Positions 8,791 to 17,519 of a DNA stretch of 64,000 nucleotides are shown here, one piece after another (the stretch's first letter is position 1; each line of letters begins with the position of its first letter). The stretch covers positions 1-64,000 of the forward strand of contig CANQMW010000007.1 of assembly GCA_947625045.1 (NCBI GenBank), in the 5' to 3' direction. The DNA is from an uncultured Oscillospiraceae bacterium. Lineage in GTDB: Bacteria; Bacillota; Clostridia; Oscillospirales; Oscillospiraceae. A model generated the notes under the pieces. The model saw only the letters and a list, made by a program, of their open reading frames with translations, was not told where the DNA came from and searched no databases. The position numbers and the translations under genes are program-made.

Positions 8791-10035
8791 TCAGGAGTAC
8801 ATCAGCCCAGGCATCTTTACCAGGTCCCGACCGTCACAGGGCATCTTCAAATCGCCCATGAGCGTTGCATAGGTAAGCGCTTTTTTCCCGTATCTCTCCC
8901 GAACAGCCTCCACGGCATCCTGCAGCCGTTCCCTGCGCTCCATTCGCTGCGTATCCACAAACAATGATAACTGGTCCGGCGTCTCTTGCGGCACCAAATT
9001 GGTAGCACGCACAGTGACAGCCCGGACCTTTGTTGTCCATGGGTACCGTTCGCAGAACAGCTTATATGCGCCGGAAGCTATCTCGCTGGGCAGCTGCGTC
9101 ATAAACGGCAGGTGCCCTCTGTACTGGGCACCCATGAGGTCGTTGCCGCGTACCCAAAGCTCCACGCCCCTTGCAGTCAGGCCATGGATGCGGAGCCGGT
9201 GCCCAATGTCCTGGGACAGCTCCAGAATCACCTTCCAGACCTCCTCCCTGTTCACCAGATCCGCCACACAGGTGATTCCATGGCCGATGGATTTGATTGG
9301 CGACTCATAGTCCTTATGCATGACCCGCGAGGTATCCGTCCCGCTGGCATACCGCCAAAGCGCTAGGCCGTTGACGCCCATGAGCCGCTGAAAAAACTCT
9401 GGTTCTGTGTTTGCGATGTCTCCGATGGTGTGTATTCCGTACTTGGCCAGTTTTGCTGTCGTTGCCCGACCGCAGTAGATCATATCGCTGGCTGGGAGCG
9501 GCCACACTTTCTCCCTGTAGTTCTCCGGGGTGATTTCCGTAATGGCGTCCGGTTTCTTCATGTCGGAGCCGAGCTTGGCAAAAACCTTATTATAGGAGAC
9601 CCCAACACTGACCGTGAGCCCCAGCTCCTCTTTCATCGAGCGGCGGATCTTCTCCGCTATAGTCATCCCGTCGCCGGCACTCCAACGGCTGTGTGTCACA
9701 TCCAGCCAGCACTCGTCCATCCCGAACGGCTCGATGAGATCCGTGTATCGCTGGTAGATGTTTCTGGCCAGCTTGGAATACTTTAAATACTCATCATAGT
9801 GCGGCAGCACCGACACCATGTCCGGGCAAAGCTGCTTTGCTTCCCAGTTGACCATCCCGGTCTTGACCCCGCACTTTTTCGCCTCCTCTGACTTTGCGAG
9901 CACAATCCCGTGCCGCTCCTCCGTTGCTCCACATACTACGACAGGTTTCCCCCGGAGCGTTGGATCAAGCATCATCTCGACCGAGGCGTAAAAGCAGTTC
10001 TGGTCACTGTGGAGTATAGTCCGCTGTTCCGCCAT
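8791..10035 (-). CDS. dinB: Y-family DNA polymerase (DinB/Pol IV-like)
   Basis: HSDQNCFYASVEMMLDP, PFGMDECWLDVT, VGVSYNKVFAKLGSDMKKPD; start at MAEQRT. Confidence 0.92.
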   Translation of the reverse strand: MAEQRTILHSDQNCFYASVEMMLDPTLRGKPVVVCGATEERHGIVLAKSEEAKKCGVKTGMVNWEAKQLCPDMVSVLPHYDEYLKYSKLARNIYQRYTDLIEPFGMDECWLDVTHSRWSAGDGMTIAEKIRRSMKEELGLTVSVGVSYNKVFAKLGSDMKKPDAITEITPENYREKVWPLPASDMIYCGRATTAKLAKYGIHTIGDIANTEPEFFQRLMGVNGLALWRYASGTDTSRVMHKDYESPIKSIGHGITCVADLVNREEVWKVILELSQDIGHRLRIHGLTARGVELWVRGNDLMGAQYRGHLPFMTQLPSEIASGAYKLFCERYPWTTKVRAVTVRATNLVPQETPDQLSLFVDTQRMERRERLQDAVEAVRERYGKKALTYATLMGDLKMPCDGRDLVKMPGLMYS

Positions 10036-10118
10036 GCTCCTCCCCTCCTTTGCGCTCATCTTATATTCGCTGCTGGAACTCGTCAAGGTCGCAGTTGTGT
10101 ACTATTAGGAGATTTTTG

Positions 10119-10147
10119 TTGACAGTATTCTCTTAACAAGCTATAAT
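10119..10147 (+). promoter_or_regulatory. Consensus sigma-A promoter TTGACA-N17-TATAAT
   Basis: TTGACA 10119-10124, TATAAT 10142-10147; AAGGAGG RBS before the ATG at 10174. Confidence 0.85.
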
Positions 10148-10173
10148 CCGAGACAAGCAGAAGGAGGTGCGCT

Positions 10174-11007
10174 ATGAAAAGAGCAGACTGCAGCGGCGCG
10201 GTCATCCGCCTTGATGTTGCCACCAACGCCCCCTACAACATGGAGTCAGAGCGGGAAAGAAACGTCATCGGTTGCCGCATCAAAGAGGGGCGGCACAGAA
10301 TCGGGATGAATCTGGACGCCTTCTGCGAACACCTCAAGGACTACGGCGTTTCCGTAGGCCGCGGCGGACTCAGCAAGTGGGAAACGGGAGCGACGATCCC
10401 AAACGCATAGCAGCTGGTCGCTCTGGGCTATGCTCTCGGCGTAGAGCAGGACCCGGATTACTTCACAGGTGACTGCCACCGTGACCTGAACGATGAAGGC
10501 ATGAGAAAGGTCGCCTCATATAGGGCCGACCTGATCGCCTCCGGCAGGTACACGCCCGAGGCTCTCGAAACTGACTCCCATGGCTCCATCAAGTATATCG
10601 AGATGCCCATCAGCGACCTGTGTGTTTCCGCCGGCCCCAGTAACTTCATGGACGAGGAAAATTTCGAGCTGGTTTCTTTCCCTGCTGCTGCCGTTCCAGC
10701 GAAAGCTGATTTTGGCGTCCGTGTGTCCGGTGACAGTATGGAGCCTGCATACCATGACGGCCAGATCGTCTGGGTCGAGCAGTGCAGCCGTCTCAATGTC
10801 GGGGATGTAGGCGTTTTCATCTACGACAATGCCGGCTATTTGAAATCCTACAGCGAACAGCAGCCTGCCGAGGACATTTCCGATGCTTTCACAGACAGCA
10901 GCGGTAATTTGCGGCCGCAGCCGGTCCTCATTTCCTATAACCGGAAATATGCCCCGAAGGTCATCTCCCCCAGCTACCCATTCCAGATCCTCGGGAAAGT
11001 GCTCTGA
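10174..11007 (+). pseudogene. HTH plus S24 (LexA/CI-like) repressor interrupted by in-frame TAG at 10408-10410
   Basis: HTH ORF 10174-10410 and S24 ORF 10501-11007 are in one frame, open from 10411; VSGDSMEPAYHDGQIVWV Ser motif, GYLKSY Lys motif. Confidence 0.8.
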
Positions 11008-11090
11008 CTGTCCGGTTTTCGGGACATGTCCTCATTTATGATATGGTTGCAGCATTTACCTACTCATGGTTCGTGAAAGCGAGGATACAG

Positions 11091-11360
11091 ATGGACACTA
11101 TGAAACGAGTAAAGGAGCTTGTGAAAGAGCGGAATATGAGCCTCTATAGTCTGGCTAAAACATGCGACATCTCATATTCCACACTGAAGAACACTGTCTC
11201 ACGCAACGGCCAGCTGACAGTCGACACCATCGAACGCATCTGCCAGGGCCTTGGGATCCCCATGTATGAGTTCTTCATGGAGAGAAAGGACCCGCCCAGG
11301 CCACAGGCGAGGAGGTTTTCACAGAATGAGCCAGAAAGTATATGTAGAAGTGCTCGTTGA
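11091..11360 (+). CDS. XRE-family HTH regulator
   Basis: MKRVKELVKERNMSLYSLAKTCDISYSTLKNTVSRNGQLTVDTIERICQGLGI. Confidence 0.8.
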   Translation: MDTMKRVKELVKERNMSLYSLAKTCDISYSTLKNTVSRNGQLTVDTIERICQGLGIPMYEFFMERKDPPRPQARRFSQNEPESICRSAR

Positions 11361-11595
11361 CCACGACCCTGAAGGGCGAATGCTCCCCAAGGTAATCACC
11401 TGGGAGGACGGCACCCGGTATGTGATCGATAAGGTCGTGGATATCCGGCAGGCAGCATCCCGTGTGGGTGGCCAGGGCGACCGATATACCATAAGGGTGC
11501 AGGGCCGTGAGAGCTGTCTGTTCTTCGAGAGAAGCGCCAATTTGACCGGTAATGTCATCGGCCGGTGGTTCGTAGAAAGACGCACCGCAGGATAA
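11326..11595 (+). CDS. Small beta-rich protein of the dinB cassette
   Basis: MSQKVYVEVLVDHDPEGRMLPKVITWEDGTRYVIDKVVDIRQ..; resembles the 53695-53925 protein. Confidence 0.7.
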   Translation: MSQKVYVEVLVDHDPEGRMLPKVITWEDGTRYVIDKVVDIRQAASRVGGQGDRYTIRVQGRESCLFFERSANLTGNVIGRWFVERRTAG

Positions 11596-11598
11596 CAG

Positions 11599-11642
11599 AA
11601 CAACGCCACCAGACCCTCCATGGGGCGCCTGGTGGCGTTGTT
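11599..11642 (+). terminator. Hairpin AACAACGCCACCAG ... CTGGTGGCGTTGTT
   Basis: 14-bp perfect stem just downstream of the 11595 stop. Confidence 0.8.
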
Positions 11643-11842
11643 GATTTGCAATCTCATTTTGAGCAGATAACGCAATACCAATGAGCGGCAGGACGTCCAG
11701 CATTAAACAAACTGGCCGCCGCAGAGCTCCACCTCTACGGCGACAATCTTTTCTGATATGCGGCCAACAGGCAGATTTCAAGCAGATAGAAAATACAAAA
11801 GAATGCAGTTCAAGTCAAGATGCAGAGAGTCGACTAATTTCC

Positions 11843-12154
11843 TTATCCCGCCGAGACCTCTCTCGCCTGCTTCACCATCAGCTCTACCATTTCAAGGATG
11901 CGGTGCTGTTTCTCACTGGAGACTCCATCAAGGAGCCGGGATAGCTGTGATGCCTTAAACTCTGTCCCATGCTCCACAACGTCACAGAACAGCGCGTCCG
12001 CAGAGACCTCCAAGCCGTGGATGATCGCTATCAGCTTGTCATAGCGCGGGAATGCCGTACCCCGCTCAACCGTGGAGATGTAATTCGGTGTGAGACCAAT
12101 CCTCACTGCGAACTGCTCCTGCGTCAGGCATAGCTGTTCACTGCATGCCTTCAC
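11843..12154 (-). CDS. XRE-family HTH protein, probably 5'-truncated
   Basis: CSEQLCLTQEQFAVRIGLTPNYISTVERGTAFPRYDKL; GTG start and missing N-terminal residues at the composition junction. Confidence 0.65.
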   Translation of the reverse strand: MKACSEQLCLTQEQFAVRIGLTPNYISTVERGTAFPRYDKLIAIIHGLEVSADALFCDVVEHGTEFKASQLSRLLDGVSSEKQHRILEMVELMVKQAREVSAG

Positions 12155-12166
12155 ACGTTTACCGGA

Positions 12167-12883
12167 TCATTTTTTGATGCATCGGATACAGAAAGACAAA
12201 GGTGACAAAAAAACTCTTCTGATTCTGAACAAATAATCTTGTGCAACTCCTTCAACAAAAAAACCATGTTCCTCTAATATAGACGCAACTTCTTCACATT
12301 TTCGATATATAGGCTTGACGCCATTAAAATGTGCATCCCAGAATATATTTGGTGACGGATCAATGATAATAAGCTCGCTTCCGGTATACAAAGAGTTCAA
12401 CACATCAATGAATAATCCATCTTCAATATAACATAAAGAGTTGCACATAAATATAATATCATTTGAACCAGATAAGTATTTATATGCATTAGCAATATCA
12501 TCATTCTTCAGAATTCCGCAGTCATCTATATTTCGATTGCGTATCGAGAAATCGATTCCAGTATACCTGCTAATTGATAGTCTACGCTGTCTTAACCAAT
12601 AATATAGGCTACCATTACCACTCCCCAAATCCAGAATAGAAACATTGTGCCACGATTTAAAATCTACCAACAACTCAATTTTAGAATAATAGCCATTTGT
12701 AGAACCATCAAACAATAAATCATCCTGCTTTTCATAATAATTAGATATAAAAAATTTTCTAATTCCATCTTTTTTCGGAATGAAAAAAGGTAATGTTATA
12801 AAAGAAACGGCTGATACATATAATTGCCTCATATATTTTTTAAATCCAGGAATCCATTCTGCCACTACTTTATATATCATCAT
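12167..12883 (-). CDS. Class I SAM-dependent methyltransferase
   Basis: VSILDLGSGNGSLYYWLR..YTGIDFS..NDIIFMCNSLCYI. Confidence 0.7.
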   Translation of the reverse strand: MMIYKVVAEWIPGFKKYMRQLYVSAVSFITLPFFIPKKDGIRKFFISNYYEKQDDLLFDGSTNGYYSKIELLVDFKSWHNVSILDLGSGNGSLYYWLRQRRLSISRYTGIDFSIRNRNIDDCGILKNDDIANAYKYLSGSNDIIFMCNSLCYIEDGLFIDVLNSLYTGSELIIIDPSPNIFWDAHFNGVKPIYRKCEEVASILEEHGFFVEGVAQDYLFRIRRVFLSPLSFCIRCIKK

Positions 12884-14441
12884 TCACATTCCTTTGCATC
12901 CAATACATAGGATATCCTGTTATAAAATCATTCTTATCGAGCATTCTTTTAGGCTTTTTATTCTTAAGGTTAACCATTCCTATAAATCTGGTTAGCGAAG
13001 ACTTTTTAGAATAATATGAAAGCACATCATACATTAATCTCTGAGCAACACCATTGCGCCGATATTGCTCTAGAACGTATATATTCTCTAGATGAACTTT
13101 GTTGGTTGCTTTATGGTAATGTGTTAAACAAAATCCGATGAGCGTTTTCTCAAAGAATGCTCCGATACAATAATCCTCCTCAACAGAAAACCACTCTTCA
13201 AGCTCACTGTCACTCCAACAATCACAAATCGCGCCGCAGTCAAACGAATAATGATGCAAATAAAGCGAAACAGAACTCACATCACATTCTGCTAGACGAT
13301 GAAGCGTTACATGATTGGCAATCTTATTATCTACTCTTTCCCCGGAAATCCATACTTCTTCTGGGTATCCAAGCAAATCGAGATTTGTGAGTGGATTGTC
13401 CTTGTAGCATGAAAAATCTGCATAATAGCCCTGAGCAATTCTCCCCAGCTTATCGCCTAACATTAGGGCCTGTGGTGTTGTAATTAGGTCTGAAAACAAT
13501 ATCCGTTCAATAGATATTCCAAAATCTGAATTTAATAGCTTTATCTCTCTTATTAACGAATCACAGGGTGTGCCACTAAAGCCCGAATCAGTACCTAAGG
13601 CCACCATAAGATTATTTTCAAATAATTTAGGAATTACTTTTTTCTCCCCAACAATCCAACTTTTGAGTACTTCTCCATTAATATCGCTAAATGTTTTGCA
13701 ATTATCAAGCGTGCTGTCGACCGATGCAACATAAGTTGGTATAATAATTACGTTCCGCTTTTTAATCATCTGCAATAATGAATCGCTATAGTCTCCAGCA
13801 TGCTCCAAAGTGTCTGTACCTGCTAGAACCGCTTCAAACGCTGCCTTCTCTGTGTAGGCATGACAGGAAACCAACAGATCATTACTGTGCGCGAATTCTA
13901 TCATACTCTCCAACAGGTCAAATGAAAAGGCATTGTCACCATGCAGAATTTTACAAAAGTGTATATCACTACTAATTAATTTGCTTATCGCATTTTTGAA
14001 TTGTAAAATATCCGTAACCACAACAGCGCCACGATCATGACAATGTCCCCCTGGGCAGGTAAAAAAACAACCAGAAGTATAAATCCTCGGTAGGTAGTTC
14101 TTATTAAGCCTGTTCACAATACCTATCGGCTTAAAGGAGAAACCTCCCATATCTTTTAAAGTGGTAATCCCGCATTTGCATGCATCTAAAGCATTTTTGA
14201 GAGCAATTTCGTGTAATGTACTCGTTAGCTCTTCATCGTACGGGTTCTCAAGAATATGGCAATGTGCATCAATTAGCCCTGGCAATATGTAACGAGAATA
14301 CTTCTTTTCTTCAACACAATCTGTAAAATCAACATCAACAATTGTGCCATCAGAAATAGTAAGGCAATTAAGCTGCAGCCATTTTGCACTTATAGCGTCA
14401 TAGAAGCAAGTATTATTCGGCTTATAAATATAATCACTCAA
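12870..14441 (-). CDS. Amidohydrolase (imidazolonepropionase-like) fused to a C-terminal GNAT acetyltransferase
   Basis: ILPGLIDAHCHI, VSCHAYTEKA, DTLEHAG, ALGTDSGFSGTP; C-terminal VHLENIYVLEQYRRNGVAQRLMYDVL. Confidence 0.85.
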   Translation of the reverse strand: MSDYIYKPNNTCFYDAISAKWLQLNCLTISDGTIVDVDFTDCVEEKKYSRYILPGLIDAHCHILENPYDEELTSTLHEIALKNALDACKCGITTLKDMGGFSFKPIGIVNRLNKNYLPRIYTSGCFFTCPGGHCHDRGAVVVTDILQFKNAISKLISSDIHFCKILHGDNAFSFDLLESMIEFAHSNDLLVSCHAYTEKAAFEAVLAGTDTLEHAGDYSDSLLQMIKKRNVIIIPTYVASVDSTLDNCKTFSDINGEVLKSWIVGEKKVIPKLFENNLMVALGTDSGFSGTPCDSLIREIKLLNSDFGISIERILFSDLITTPQALMLGDKLGRIAQGYYADFSCYKDNPLTNLDLLGYPEEVWISGERVDNKIANHVTLHRLAECDVSSVSLYLHHYSFDCGAICDCWSDSELEEWFSVEEDYCIGAFFEKTLIGFCLTHYHKATNKVHLENIYVLEQYRRNGVAQRLMYDVLSYYSKKSSLTRFIGMVNLKNKKPKRMLDKNDFITGYPMYWMQRNVNDDI

Positions 14442-14453
14442 TATATCACCTCT

Positions 14454-15011
14454 TCAGTTTTTCGCAGAGCTATAATCTTTTGATTGTCTAAAGTTCTTTA
14501 TATAAAAATCATAATACCAAACAGTAAGCACAGCAATCCACATTATCATCCCAACATACTGAAGATAGATTATAAAAGAATTTGACATAACCTTCTGAAG
14601 AATAAATACAATCAAACTATATACAATTGAAGAAATATTGCACACTTGATACTTATGCAATGTAGCTTTTAACTTTGCATCCTGACTTTCCAAAAGTATA
14701 TTCCAGAGAAAATAGAAAATAAAGATTAAAGAACTAAATAAAAAGAAGTGTTCGTATGAACCGTCAGCAAGTTCTAGCAACGTTAGAAAATATAGCGCCA
14801 GGCAAAATGCATCAATCAGTAAGTATAAATCACCATAAGAAATACTGTCATCCTCTGAAGCTGTCCATCCATTCAACGCTGCTATAAATTCTATAACTGC
14901 AAATAGACGAATTATCATACTGCTACTTCTATAGAAAACAACCACTGCAAAGCCCATGAGAGCAACAATAGCAAATTTAAACGCAACCGGATATCGTCTT
15001 TCAGTGTCCAA
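14454..15011 (-). CDS. Multi-pass membrane protein, unknown function
   Basis: Several hydrophobic segments. Confidence 0.65.
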   Translation of the reverse strand: MDTERRYPVAFKFAIVALMGFAVVVFYRSSSMIIRLFAVIEFIAALNGWTASEDDSISYGDLYLLIDAFCLALYFLTLLELADGSYEHFFLFSSLIFIFYFLWNILLESQDAKLKATLHKYQVCNISSIVYSLIVFILQKVMSNSFIIYLQYVGMIMWIAVLTVWYYDFYIKNFRQSKDYSSAKN

Positions 15012-15015
15012 GCGA

Positions 15016-15918
15016 TCACTTCCTATCTAAATGATACATCTCAAAGTACTCATCCATCTCCGCCCAAGCATCACAACAGCTACAGAGTGCTATTTCTCTG
15101 TATCGCTCTGCCATATGCAAATCTCTCAATCTTGATATTTGCTCACCGTTCCAAATATCAAATAAAGATTCTTCATTGCTATCACCCAGAAAAAGCCTGT
15201 TTTCATAGTCAAAGCAACATGCAGATACTATGCCGTTCCAATGAATTGTCATCTTATTCCACAAATCTGCACATGGAACTCTAGGCCTACCTAACACTGG
15301 ACTAAGATTATTACTAGCTAAATTTAGGCTTGGCATTTGGTTAGCCCATGTATATAAGCAAGAAATCTCCAAATCGCAGTCATATTTAGCCCATTTCTTC
15401 ATGAAACAATCTCGCTCTGCGTTATTTACATACATATCAATAAATTGCAGAACTACATGAACTCGATCATTATTACTAAGCAAATATTCTAAATTATCAT
15501 TTAGCTGATCCAAATCACCCCCGCATCTAATCAAATCATAAACTGTATTTGAATCACATGCATCGACTGAAACTATCAACTCATCCAAACCAACCTCATT
15601 CAACCTATGAACGGCATAGTCCGTTAATAGACTTCCATTTGTCGAGACAATGACTTTCGACTTTGTCCTTTCCTTACACCAGCGTATAAGAGTATATATC
15701 TCTGGATTCAAAAATGGTTCTCCCATCCAATACAATTGTACAACTTCAGCACTATCACTAATTTGATTCAAAATCGAATCATAGAGTTTCATTGACATAC
15801 ATCCAACGGGTTTATCTTGTGAAGCAATTGAATTCGGACAAATACTGCAATGGAAGTTACATTTATTCGTTGGCTCAATAACATAATATTTGGGGAGGGG
15901 GTAACGACTTTTCATCAT
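15016..15918 (-). CDS. Radical SAM protein with SPASM-like C-terminal Cys cluster
   Basis: IEPTNKCNFHCSICPNS (CxxxCxxC); IVSACCFDYENRLFLGD..ALCSCCDAW. Confidence 0.9.
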   Translation of the reverse strand: MMKSRYPLPKYYVIEPTNKCNFHCSICPNSIASQDKPVGCMSMKLYDSILNQISDSAEVVQLYWMGEPFLNPEIYTLIRWCKERTKSKVIVSTNGSLLTDYAVHRLNEVGLDELIVSVDACDSNTVYDLIRCGGDLDQLNDNLEYLLSNNDRVHVVLQFIDMYVNNAERDCFMKKWAKYDCDLEISCLYTWANQMPSLNLASNNLSPVLGRPRVPCADLWNKMTIHWNGIVSACCFDYENRLFLGDSNEESLFDIWNGEQISRLRDLHMAERYREIALCSCCDAWAEMDEYFEMYHLDRK

Positions 15919-16692
15919 CTACTCCATGCAATATACACTGCCAGAAAATGCAGTTTCAAATCCAAGTTCACGATACCATTTCTCTACCGTGCTTCCAGCC
16001 TCTGTCTGCAAAAATAACACTTCTCCTAATCTTCTACTCCATTCATATATACATGCATTAGTAACAGCAGTTCCGTATCCATGGCTTCTGCTATCAGACA
16101 AAGTCCCCACATTATATATACCGCCTTTTCCTTCTTCAATACAAAGTGTCGCAACTGACAAAGGAATGTTATTGCAATAGCAGATATAATGAATGAATTT
16201 CTCACTATTCGAAAAAGAACGAGTAAGCGCATCTATATATGTTTTATCAAGCTCACCATACGGCTGCTCTGGAGTTCTTTCACCACAATAAGCACTCATA
16301 AACACTCTAATAAAATCCTGTATTGTCTTATCATCACGCACTTGCCTAATAACCAGATCTTTTGCTTCCTGTCGTTGCTGTTTTGATTTATATACCATGA
16401 ACGATTCTTCAGACATCTTCACAAATCCATTATGTTTTAGGTATTCAATTGTATCCATCTGTTCCTTTTCATTAACTATATAAACTGACGGTGTTCTTCC
16501 TGAACTTAGAAAAGTACGCTTAATGCTTGGTAGTACATCTGTAAGATGTGTATTTTCTCTTAGAATTGCATAATTCCAAAAGCCATCGGTAATTATATCA
16601 CTCAAATAAGCAGTCCAATCCTCATAGTCTAAACAATGGTCAAAAAACATCCCTTCTTGTACCTTGTAATGCCATTTTAATAAATCATTCAT
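15919..16692 (-). CDS. GNAT-family N-acetyltransferase
   Basis: GGIYNVGTLSDSRSHGYGTAVTNACIYEWSRRLGEVLFLQTEAGSTVEKWYRELGF. Confidence 0.82.
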   Translation of the reverse strand: MNDLLKWHYKVQEGMFFDHCLDYEDWTAYLSDIITDGFWNYAILRENTHLTDVLPSIKRTFLSSGRTPSVYIVNEKEQMDTIEYLKHNGFVKMSEESFMVYKSKQQRQEAKDLVIRQVRDDKTIQDFIRVFMSAYCGERTPEQPYGELDKTYIDALTRSFSNSEKFIHYICYCNNIPLSVATLCIEEGKGGIYNVGTLSDSRSHGYGTAVTNACIYEWSRRLGEVLFLQTEAGSTVEKWYRELGFETAFSGSVYCME

Positions 16693-16705
16693 AATACTAT
16701 CCTCC

Positions 16706-17299
16706 TTATTGCTTTATTAATGTTATAATAACTGAAACCATTGCTCCAATAATACTTATATATAACCCAGTCCAAAACTCTTTCCTTTTATTGTTTCTTA
16801 TGTGCCTTTCAACTTCACCACACCTTTGATATAACAATTCCAAATCTTCTTGGGCTCGAGTAATGTTATTCACCTTTAACGATTCGGATATTCTTTTGAA
16901 AATTTCTGCGCTTAAGTTTGAAACTTTAATATACGTATTTTTCCTTTTAATAGCGTCAATCAAGATATCTATCTTAAATAGTATGTTTTTCCTCTGTTCT
17001 TTTTGAATTTCTATTGCACGAAGCTTTGTCAGATCATTAAGCATCTCATTATAATTTATCTCTCCATCCATATAGTATAGTGGTTCGAAACTTTCAAGTA
17101 AATCTATAATTCTCTTTGTGCAATCAGGCTCACTATTCTCAACATTTGAGCTGAATAATAATTTTATAATTTTCTTCTTCCTTTTAAACACAAAAAATTT
17201 TTTGCTATGATTTGCCAGCAGATAGTAAAGATACCCTAATATGAACATAGCAGGGAATGAGTACTGGAAAACCTTTTTTAACATGTCTATTAACACCAT
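16706..17299 (-). CDS. Membrane protein with N- and C-terminal TM segments
   Basis: SFPAMFILGYLYYLLA and LYISIIGAMVSVIITLI. Confidence 0.6.
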   Translation of the reverse strand: MVLIDMLKKVFQYSFPAMFILGYLYYLLANHSKKFFVFKRKKKIIKLLFSSNVENSEPDCTKRIIDLLESFEPLYYMDGEINYNEMLNDLTKLRAIEIQKEQRKNILFKIDILIDAIKRKNTYIKVSNLSAEIFKRISESLKVNNITRAQEDLELLYQRCGEVERHIRNNKRKEFWTGLYISIIGAMVSVIITLIKQ

Positions 17300-17412
17300 G
17301 CTTTCTCAATTTAACAAGCCGTCAATGACAACCACTTCCATCTTTTTGTATAACTAATCTTACCTCTTGTATTACTTCGTCATACAAGTAAACATCTGGG
17401 GACAAATCATGA

Positions 17413-17506
17413 GGTTGTCATAGACGGGCAGGTACTGCTTCGACATGCCCTTGGTGATGGGTTGTATTCTCATTCCATATCTCCTGGCCAAGATGACACT
17501 TCACAT
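17413..17506 (-). pseudogene. rfbA: 5' remnant of glucose-1-phosphate thymidylyltransferase
   Basis: M*SVILARRYGMRIQPITKGMSKQYLPVYDNLMI aligns to [34 protein letters not shown] of the intact rfbA at 45966-46841. Confidence 0.75.
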
Positions 17507-17519
17507 GTTCTTTACCTTT

